64,000 nucleotides of DNA from Dipteronia dyeriana (taxonomy: Eukaryota; Streptophyta; Magnoliopsida; Sapindales; Sapindaceae): assembly GCA_032871835.1 (NCBI GenBank), contig CM065301.1, positions 9,246,413 through 9,310,412 on the forward strand, given 5' to 3'. The position numbers and the translations under genes are program-made. The notes under the pieces were generated by a model. It ran no database searches. It worked only from the letters and a program-made list of their open reading frames with translations, and was not told the origin of the DNA. Positions 55,912 to 64,000 of the stretch are shown one piece after another; within the stretch, counting starts at the first letter, position 1; every line of letters starts with the position of its first letter.

Positions 55912-56829
55912 GAAATAATAATATTACTATATAAAAGAAAAGGAGAATTTTTACATTTACTCGTACTCTTTCGAAAATAGCTTTGTCTATTGTCGAAGAT
56001 TGTTTTGGATAGAATTCTATCCTCCATGGCTCCATATATGGAGAAATTTGTCTAGAATGATCATATAAGTTTTGCTTAAAAAACTAAAAAAAAGAAGAAT
56101 TTCTACGTTTGAAGGTACCAATAATCTTTATGCATGATTTTTATCTTGTATTTGTATTTTCCTTGGACTTTATGTTCTGTATTTGAAGTGAAAATTTCGT
56201 TATTGAGATTTAGTTGAAATATATATAAAAATAAGACACCAACAGATTTCATACGATACTTTCTCTATAATCTTGAAATTTGTCACAAACATCTCCTTGA
56301 AAATATTAATTAATTAAAGACCCCTTAAAAATTCATAAGTTTTGCTAAAATGTTTCCTTCTAAGAGAAGTCTCCTTATTTTTCAAACTAGACCGAGATTT
56401 TTCAAACTAGACCAAATCTTAGAAAAAACCAATGAAATTTGCCGGTGACCCAAGGTGATTGATGAACATGATCACCGTTCCTCTAAATAACTTAGATCGT
56501 TCCAAGAATATATATCAATTTCGATAAAAATATCGGGAATATATAGAATTATCGGTAGAAATATCATTTTTCTTAAAATTATTTGCATCATCATTATTAC
56601 ATTATCAAAAAAAAAATTAACTAGGCAGCAAGTGACAAACTAGTGATATTTCAAATCGAATTTTTTCTTTTTCTTTTTCTTTTCCTTTTTTAACTAGAAT
56701 CAAAACGGGTCAAACAATGCAAATTCAAGTGACGCATGCAAGAGTTAACAATTTCAAGTTGACATGTGAAGGAGGAAGATACTAGTAATATGACATTTCT
56801 ATTAAAGATTATAATTAAATTATCAAAAT
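55912..56829. other. AT-rich spacer, nothing recognised
   Basis: No gene, RNA gene or repeat boundary is supported. A duplicated TTTTTCAAACTAGACC phrase occurs near 56380-56410. Confidence 0.5.
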
Positions 56830-57498
56830 TGACTAGGAGAAGATCACTAATGAGATTGCGGTCTTTGTTTTTAATTTGAATTTCTACAACCACTTTACAA
56901 GTTAAATATTATGTGTAGCTGGATGTGTTAATGATAGGATTGACCTAGACATACATGGGGTGAATTTCTTTGACAGTAATTAATAAGAAATTATTTTAAA
57001 ATTAATCATCATTTATAGAAGAAACACCTTCACTTTGTCAGTACACTTTGAATTCAATCCATGGTGATCAAGAAAGTAGTAATTATTATTACAATATCAC
57101 TCGCAGCATATTTCGACATATTGTTAAATAACATTATAATGAATAAATACACAAGCAAAATGACTTGGAGAAGATCATTAACTAATTAGATTACAGTCTT
57201 TGTTTCCAATTTGAATTTCTACAACCACTTTACAAGTTAAATATTATGTGTAGTTAATTAGATGGGTTAGCTAGTAATAGGATTGACCTAGGCAAACATG
57301 GGGTGAATTTCTTTGATATTAATTAAAACGAAATTATTTTAAAACAATTAGAACCTCATTAATAGAAGAAACACCTTCACTTTGTCACACTTTGAATTCT
57401 ATCCGATAATCAAGACAGTAGCAATTGTTATTACTATCATTCACCATATTCCGATAAATTGTTAAATGACATTATATTGAGTAAATACATAAGCAAAA
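56830..57498. repeat. Tandem duplication of a ~335-bp unit
   Basis: Copy 1 is 56830-57160, copy 2 is 57161-57498, directly adjoining. Shared phrases include TTTCTACAACCACTTTACAAG, ATGGGGTGAATTTCTTTGA and GAAGAAACACCTTCACTTTG. They differ by scattered substitutions and small indels. Non-coding. Confidence 0.88.
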
Positions 57499-57639
57499 TA
57501 CATAACGTTAAATATTGTAACATGCAATTGCAATGGGGAAGCCATTTGGATGTCTGGAGGACCATGGCCCGGCCCTGTAGGCCCAACTTTTAAAAAAATA
57601 TTATATTTTTAACTAATATTTTTTGTCATTTATATTTAT

Positions 57640-57793
57640 TATAAATTTTTTGATCTTAACGCCTATGCTTGTTTGATGTCGTTTATTTTTCTTTTCAAGG
57701 TTTTGGGGGGCTTTGTTTTTGGCTGCCCCTGATAGTTTAGGTGTGTCTTTGTCTTTTTTGATCTCTTAATAAATTGGCAGTATAAAAAAAAAA
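57640..57793 (+). mobile_element. LINE 3' tail
   Basis: A T-rich 3' UTR with GGCTTTGTTTTTGGCTGCCCC, the plant LINE-type ending TTGATCTCTTAATAAATTGGCAG, and a terminal A run (57783-57793). The 5' limit is unknown and no RT is present, so this is an extremely 5'-truncated copy. Confidence 0.55.
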
Positions 57794-58489
57794 TTAACAT
57801 ATATACAATGAAAGCTAAAAATTTGATTAAAACTTAAATGTTTCAGGTTTGAAGTAGAAGAAGACTTCAACAGTAAACATGAATTGAACTTTCCGCAATT
57901 CATTACTTGTAAAGGCTTCAATATTCAATGCTTTCAAGTGCAAATCAAGAAAAAAGTTTCCAATCTTTTGGTAGATGTAATATTTGAATCTGTAGCGACT
58001 CTTTAATTAGTTGAAAAGAAACCAAAAAAAAAAAAAGGATTTCTAGTCTTACCAACTATAGAAAGGTCAATAATCCTTTAATTAAATTGTTAACTTTTAA
58101 AAAAAAATAGTTGAAAACGAAAACAAATGTTGTCATCAGACCGTACGGCTTGCGTGTATAGACATGGCAAGTAAACCTTGATAAGTACGGTTGATACATA
58201 AACAAATGTAGGGTTTGTTAGTTGGCAAAATATAGTAACTTTTTTGGCAAGAAATAAGATATATATTAACTTTTCTTTTATGGTTAAACAAACAAATAAA
58301 ACCTGTAACATATACAATGAAACTAGATTTTAATCAAAACAAGTGAATTTGAAATTCTAAGTTCCAAGAAGAGATGAAGTTATAGTTTCAGATTGATTAT
58401 CAAGAGATGAGACAGTAATTTTGGATTAATCTTCGGTTACTATAGATTCTCATAAAATAGTTGGTAAACTATTTTTTCTTAACTTTTTT
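57794..58489. other. AT-rich spacer, nothing recognised
   Basis: No gene supported. The 75-codon minus-strand frame at 58090-58317 has no recognisable motif. Confidence 0.5.
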
Positions 58490-58616
58490 GTTACAATATA
58501 TATCTACATGTAAACCAATTTCTCAACCCCTGATTTTAGTTGGATTCGATTCCAAAACCTAAACTGATATTTTCTCTTATACTAAATATCTTACCAACTA
58601 AGTTATATTGTAACTA
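58490..58616 (-). other. tRNA-like A-box/B-box pair with inverted ends (possible SINE or MITE)
   Basis: On the minus strand TAACTTAGTTGG (plus 58594-58605) closely matches the tRNA A box TAGCTCAGTTGG, and GGAATCGAATCC (plus 58542-58553) matches the B box, at a spacing of about 40 bases. The segment is bounded by GTTACAATATA and its reverse complement TATATTGTAAC, which is unusual for a SINE. Confidence 0.4.
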
Positions 58617-60454
58617 CTGACTACCAATGTAAAAGATATTAATATATTTTTATAGATATTATCAAGTGCTAGAGATTATGAACATATTTTCGTTTTGTAT
58701 CCTACATTTTTATATCTGACTGCACCTGAAGCCTGTTGTACACTCCTATAATGAAGTTGGATACGATTTGAACCGGAGCTTTTATCGGATTGGATTAGCG
58801 TTTTTACTGACAAACCACGTTGCATGGTAATATATTGTTAAAGCAAATTAAACTTTACAAAGTCACTTTCAAATGCACCATGTATCTCAAATAGAATACA
58901 AATGAGGATGCCATTTTCAAGCCATTCTAGATCATGAATTAACAAGTGGGATATTGTTAGGAGGGGTGTTGAAATGAAACAAAAATTTGTGACGATGGAC
59001 TGTGTATTTTATATTTTTATTTGGACGCACAAAATGGAACCAACGAACGAGGTTGATAGTTGGTGTCTTTGGTGATATCATAACATAAAATATTAAAATA
59101 TAATAAACAAAACAAAACGCCATTGATAAGTACATGCAGCTGGTGATTGATATTTTGTGATAGAGGCCGTACAACAAGGACTGATGTGTTATCTTCTATT
59201 AAAAAAAATAACACGATGTGCACCTCCCCGCAAGTTGGTGACTAGCTGAGTAGCTGACCATATAATAATAAAAATGTAATTGTATATTTAATTAGTTTTT
59301 ATATTATTTACTTTATAATATGAACCCAGTTTTTATATTAACCTTAATTAAGAATCTCCCCTCGAATAATCCAATCTTTTCCATGTCAAATTTTCAATTG
59401 TTCTTAATTTTATTGATTTGGATCGTTGGCCAACTATTGAATAAACCCTACTGCATGCAATATTTCTTATATATTCAAAATTGAAGAAAAAGTGTTTAAA
59501 AAAACTTGGAAAACTGCTTTCTTTGAAATGTTTTTTCTCTCTTGTCAAAAAAGAAGAAGAAGAGGAAGAAATTCATTTAATTAGTGTTTAAATTATGTGA
59601 AGTGATTTTTCCTCCATCTCACAACTTAAAAGGACACGTATTGTACCTGGATATTTTAATTCAAATTTTCTTGTTTGACCTTCATCGACTGTCCTTTTTA
59701 TTTAATTTTTAAAGAGGACTTCCACAGTTCCACATGGGTGGTTCTCTTAATTTTTATTTTCTCTTTATTTTCCACGTAACTTCCACATGAAGCCACGTTT
59801 TTTCTTTGACTTTCCATATATATGTGTACTTTCCTCTGCAATTTATTTTAGAAATAAACGTTGAAGAATTATATGAACAAGCGAATAAAATTGAAATAAA
59901 AAAATTTGTTAAGTATTAATGTATTATAGAATCAAAAATTACGAAAGGAATCATAAAGGAATGTGCTTTCCTTGAAAAACAAAAGAGAGATGTATAGAAG
60001 AGACGGGAAGACAATGGTCCTCTCTATTTTATAATTCATCAATTTTTCCTCTCTAGGATACATATACACACTGTATAATTTTGCAGTAAGAATCGTTATT
60101 TTGTTAAGTTACAGAAAAAATTGTAATGTTACGAAACCAACTCTACAATATAAGAAAAGGTCGGATTCGAGATGTCCTGAGAATTAAGGACTATACATAT
60201 AAAATTTACTAAACAAAAATCAAACACTCTCTAATCTCTAGAAGCCGATTATACAAATTATAGATTTATGATTGATGTTATTATAAAATGAATGATGACT
60301 GAAAAAAAAAAACAACCTACGTTATGTGGTTTTCATTTGAAAGAGATTGAATTATGAGACGGCAATAATTCAGTGAATCTTATGGCACATTTGATCAATG
60401 AGAGGATTCAATCATACAGCAATCATGTAATACAGTCATGGGATATAATATATT

Positions 60455-60500
<46 letters not shown>

Positions 60501-60503
60501 AAA

Positions 60504-60537
<34 letters not shown>

Positions 60538-61380
60538 CATCTAATTTTCTTCTGTTTAAGCCAAAGTATATGTAACATGTTCGACATTAATAGTTTAGAC
60601 ATAATAATTTTAAGTTTTTAGGCTCAACAATTCTTGTTCGACTTTAATAGTTTAGACATGTTCGCTTCTTGTTCGACTTTTCACACAAATCATGAAGCTA
60701 AATTCGGCTTTGTAGGTTACTAGTCCTTTAATTAATTTTGAATATTTGGTAGAGTCATCAAATAAATCCTTTTTTAATTGGTTAATTAATTTGTAACTTG
60801 TTAATTAGGGTATTTTGAGTAGATGCATTATTGTTGATCGGCAAAACACGCGAAACCAGATGTTTGACTACAAGAATCTTCTGTAAACATAATATGCAAC
60901 ATATGTTTATTTCACTTTCATGCTTATATAGTTCAGTTCAACAAATTCAGATTCTATTGATAGAGGAATGTGGTTTTTCTAATTGATGAAATAGTGTGGA
61001 TGTGATATTGGATGATATGGTTGTTAGAAGTCCCTTATCATATAATTTGACTTGAATTTTGGACAAAATATTTGGGGTAATTGTAGTATTATTACACAAA
61101 CTACAACCTCTCCTATTTATACAAATCTTGAAAACAAAGTCTAATATTATCAGGACTTTCCTATTAAAATCAAGGAAGGTTTTCTAAAATATCCATAAAA
61201 TTAAGTCTTTATTAAAAAATATTCATGTTCAATTGTTTTTATTCAAGAGAAAACTTTTCAAGACATTAATGCCCTCAGTTGAAAATGGCTTGTTATATAT
61301 TTTTATTTGTTTTACAAATTTGAAAAGAAAATTATTAAATTAATAAATTGTTAAAGTAAAAGGGTAAAACCAAAAAAAAA
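58617..61380. other. AT-rich spacer, no gene recognised
   Basis: Only short frames without motifs. It contains the microsatellite cluster at 60450-60533. A GACAATGG/AAGAGACGGG patch near 60000 and a repeated TTGTTCGACTTTAATAGTTTAGACAT phrase near 60575-60665 are the only other local features. Confidence 0.5.
60450..60533. repeat. (ATT)n and (AT)n microsatellites
   Basis: About 14 ATT units (60455-60496), then about 13 AT units (60508-60533). Confidence 0.9.
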
Positions 61381-61757
61381 ATATGGTCGTTTTTACACAG
61401 AGATTGAAAGGGGATTTTGAGAAAGAAGGTGGGAATCAAAGCTTGATGAAGACGAAGGTTGATGAAGATGAAACTTTGTTTTCTTTGAAGACGAAGCCTT
61501 CATCAAAAATTGACTAAGGTATGTTATTGAATCCAAAATTAGATTTAAATCTGTTTGGGTTTTATGGTTTGATTCATGAAGTTAGGGTTTTCAAAGATGA
61601 TTTTTCTCTTCTGATTTGAATTAGGTTTGTGTGTATTCCAATGGGTGTTAATTTGATTTGTCTTGAACCATTAATTTCTTCTATTGGCTTAATTTTGTAT
61701 TCCAATGGCTAGGTTTAGATGAGTTTGTGTGATTTGATTTTGTTAAATTCATTATTT

Positions 61758-61870
61758 TGAGTGATTTGGGGAAGACTAAGGTGTATTCCAACAATGAAAG
61801 ATGTATGATTTGATATTATCAAAAAAAAAATTGAGTGATTTGGGGAAGACTAAGGTGTAATCGATGAAGG
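61758..61870. repeat. Direct duplication around an A run
   Basis: GAGTGATTTGGGGAAGACTAAGGTGTA occurs at about 61759 and again at about 61833, separated by ATGTATGATTTGATATTATC and a 10-base A run. Confidence 0.75.
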
Positions 61871-61904
61871 ATGTGGTATTGATTCTAGTATATTATTTAT
61901 AAAT

Positions 61905-61990
61905 TTATCGTGCAATGTAACATATATTACATCGTGTAATGTATTGGATATTACAACGTGTATTGTATATGACATCGTGTAATCATTTTG
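61905..61990. repeat. CATCGTGTAATGT repeat, left copy
   Basis: ATCGTGCAATGTAAC, CATCGTGTAATGTATTG, CAACGTGTATTGTAT and CATCGTGTAATCATT follow each other at about 25-30-bp spacing. A related array lies at 63108-63220. Confidence 0.65.
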
Positions 61991-62370
61991 GAAATAGTTT
62001 TTACCAGTCTATTGTAAATTGTTTGAATGCAGATTGTGGACTAACCTTTTTGCAAAGAGAATTTGGATTTTAATTGCCACATGACTAATTAATTAATTAC
62101 AATGTATGTTAACGTTAAGAGTTAAGTTTGATTTGTTTGTGCCATTAATATAATCCCCATTGAAAATTAACTATTATACAATAAAACATGTGTTTGATTC
62201 CTCTTGTTGGGTTATCTATAGCTTTAAGTTTACAAACGAAAAGAAACCTTATTTGTTGATTTTATAATTAACCATTGAGTATCAGTTGAATCACAAAAAC
62301 TTAAAAGAAGATTATTGTATATATATTGAACAATTTTCATGGTGTTAATGTACAAATTGTTTGAATGCAG

Positions 62371-62844
62371 ATGGTTATTTCTGAAGAAGAATATCTGGAT
62401 CAGTATTTGGTATACCTAAGGGATACTTGGTCATATAACATAACGATAAACACTCACTGCAAACATAAGTTCATATGTTAGATTGAAAGTGTGTTGGATA
62501 ATTGTGGTGAGTTGGACGACTTCATGAGCAACTGTTTTGGTCATTATTTGGATATACCAGAAGGGGGTCATTTCTAAGTCCAGTACATGCACAATTTGTT
62601 TTTAAGACAAACCACACCTCCTGATGTTAGCACGAACGAAATGTGGTTCACTTTGGAGAAGACTAAGCTTAGACTTGGTGCCAGGGAGTTTTGTTTGTGC
62701 ATTGGTCTGAAGTTTGGTGGATCGCATTTGTTGGTGGACAATGTTATCATTATTTTTTTGGCTAAATCATTTCGGCACAGAGGTGATACTTTAAAGATGA
62801 CCCTAGTGTTGTTTGTAAACTACATTCTTTTCGGTGTAGATTAA
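62371..62844 (+). pseudogene. DUF1985-like transposon protein fragment
   Basis: From ATG 62371, directly after a splice-acceptor-like TTTGAATGCAG, one frame runs 157 codons with stops only at 62479 (TAG) and 62575 (TAA). The phrases LDDFMSNCFGHYLDIPEGG, then VQYMHNLFLRQTT and LGAREFCLCIGLKFGG correspond to the DUF1985 pattern (F-x-LP, LLLR, F-x-REF-x-x-x-TGL). In plants DUF1985 often occurs in MULE-type elements next to Ulp1-like proteases. The protease part is absent here. Function of the domain is unknown. Confidence 0.7.
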
Positions 62845-63107
62845 AATGAAAAGTTGCAATTAGTGAAATCGAAACTCATGTTGGAATTATCATGTAGTGT
62901 TAGATATAAATAGGTTCACATAAAACTCTTACTTTTTGTGTCAACCCAATTTTTTTTTTATTGAGTTTGGGTTGAGATTTTATAATTACTATTCAAAAGT
63001 TTAGCTAACAGCTAAGAATCTTTAGAGTTATTTTAATTGTTTCTTAAAGGCTCATTGAGAGTTAAGAGCAAAGCTAAAGTTAAAAGCAACGGTTGTCAAT
63101 AAGTTAT

Positions 63108-63220
63108 TAATAATCGTGTAATGGTTACTACATTTTATCGTGTAATGTTTCCTAATTTTCATCATGTAAAGTTTTCTAATTTTCACAGTATATTGTTTCC
63201 TAATTTTCACAGTGTAATGT
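63108..63220. repeat. ~36-bp repeat ATCGTGTAATGTTTCCTAATTTT
   Basis: Four imperfect copies of TCGTGTAATG-TTTCCTAATTTTCAC. The minus-strand frame reads as a repeated YTVKIRK string, an artefact of the period. Confidence 0.75.
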
Positions 63221-63429
63221 TTTCTATATCTGGTATCTAGTATGCTGTCACAATGTATTTGGTACTTGGTACAAGAATTTACAGTAATAAATAATTTAAC
63301 ATAATTGAACATAATAAAACAATAACAAAATAGTAATAATAAAACATAAATTTAAGTTCAAATACATGATCTGAAATCTAAAATAATTAAATTCAGCTAC
63401 AAGTTCTGAAATCAACCAGTATAAAAGGT

Positions 63430-63657
63430 TTAAACACCATTAACATCTTCATCATGCCATGAATCTCTTGTGTTAGTCTGCCCGTGGGGGCATGTTCGTT
63501 TGTTATGGCATTTACGATGTTTACGTGTTTGAGTAGGCTGGGTCTCAGATGTATTTGATGTTGTGAATCCGATGGGAGTTGAACAATTTTGTCGATTATG
63601 ACCAGCTTGTTTGCACCACAAACATGTCCTAGATTTCTTTCCACGATATTCTCCGGT
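63430..63657 (-). pseudogene. MULE transposase C-terminal zinc knuckle
   Basis: On the minus strand, GEYRGKKSRTCLWCKQAGHN followed by RQNC forms a CX2CX4HX4C knuckle. This is the usual end of MURA-type Mutator-like transposases, where RCSRCGxxGHNRRTC is common. The Ser/Thr/His-rich tail follows to a TAG at 63430. Upstream the frame is lost at about 63657, where unrelated repeat sequence begins, so SWIM and catalytic domains are missing. Confidence 0.75.
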
Positions 63658-64000
63658 TGAATAGGGTAAATCGTATTTTAGTCCTCGTAGTTTGCCTTAA
63701 TCTGCGTTCAGTCCACGATTTTTTAGAATTGTAACTTTTAGTTCTTCTGTGACAGAATCCGTTAAAAGGACGGATTCTGACACGTCAGACATGTTAAATG
63801 ACCATAATGCCCTTGAAGGTTGCTAATACCATTGAAAAGACCGTCTTACCCTTAATTAAAAATAAAAAACTAAAAAACTAAAAATTAAAAATAGATTTAA
63901 TAATATAAAAAAATTAATAAATTAATAAATAATATATAACCATCAAATTAATAAATAAAAAATAAAAAATCCATACCAAATTCAACCCATATTCAGATAA
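63658..64000. other. Dispersed-repeat-like segment and AT-rich end
   Basis: AGGGTAAATCGTATTTTAGTCC, GACGGATTCTGACACGTCAG and CATAATGCCCTTGAAGG are phrases of a type frequent in plant dispersed repeats. It appears to interrupt the MULE remnant at 63657. After about 63840 only A/T-rich sequence remains. The repeat continues or ends beyond the window. Confidence 0.4.

Larger units (their letters stand above)
61380..62370 (+). other. Possible 5' exon and intron of the MULE-related locus
   Basis: A GA/GAAGACGAAG-rich segment (61400-61510) is followed by GACTAAG/GTATGTTA, a good splice-donor match. Two copies of the acceptor-like AAATTGTTTGAATGCAGAT (62016-62034, 62354-62372) lie downstream, the second directly before the DUF1985-like ATG. 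A spliced leader is therefore plausible but unproven. Confidence 0.35.

Noticed and set aside
63052..63312. Minus-strand frame with repeated YTVKIRK
   Set aside because: Periodic by-product of the 36-bp repeat.

Overview
The window looks like a transposon-dense stretch of a flowering-plant (probably eudicot) nuclear genome. It is AT-rich, and all three full-length LTR retrotransposons belong to plant lineages (Tat, Athila, Ty1/copia). The only intact host gene I can support is an NRT2-type high-affinity nitrate transporter with one intron. I cannot name the species. There is no bacterial, organellar or CRISPR-like content.

Layout. 1-906: a 5'-truncated LINE on the minus strand, then the NRT2 upstream region. 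2072-4077: NRT2, two exons, 530 codons. 4.1-6.8 kb: AT-rich spacer with small duplications, a tRNA-like (SINE-like) motif pair and hAT remnants, including a BED zinc-finger fragment. 6780-10676: a very long solo LTR with perfect 5-bp target duplications, carrying a 505-bp hAT MITE and a ~730-bp purine-rich tract. 10.7-11.4 kb: AT-rich higher-order repeat ending in a CACTA-like terminus. 11.8-12.4 kb: one hAT MITE nested in another. 14.7-15.4 kb: a GGGATG-rich hAT MITE with a 26-base G run.

16662-28501: a complete but decayed Tat-lineage Ty3/gypsy element (two LTRs, gag-pol in one frame, two RNase H domains). Between pol and the 3' LTR it carries a large antisense reading frame. That frame crosses two short introns with good splice sites and keeps its phase across both. 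28977-29825: PIF/Harbinger-like MITE. 31131-47028: a complete, decayed Athila-lineage element, itself hit by a hAT MITE (inside RT) and a probable solo LTR (between RNase H and integrase). It has an extra sense ORF at the env position and many copies of a GTCRCGGT...ACCGYGAC hairpin. 47508-55906: a Ty1/copia element with readable LTRs but an almost unrecognisable interior. 55.9-64 kb: AT-rich spacer with a 331/338-bp tandem duplication, a LINE tail, a SINE-like motif pair, and a degraded MULE-related locus (DUF1985-like ORF facing a MULE zinc-knuckle remnant).

How it fits together. The nitrate transporter sits beside nested repeats and is the only part that looks under protein-level constraint. 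Decay in the Tat and Athila elements is dominated by Trp, Arg and Gln codons turned into stops (C-to-T or G-to-A changes), the pattern expected of long-methylated silenced DNA. By eye, LTR pairs differ by roughly 7% (Tat), 5-6% (Athila) and 5% (copia); these are rough counts, not computed values. No wholly new system is proven. The best candidates for a second look are the spliced antisense ORF of the Tat element and the covarying hairpin family of the Athila element.
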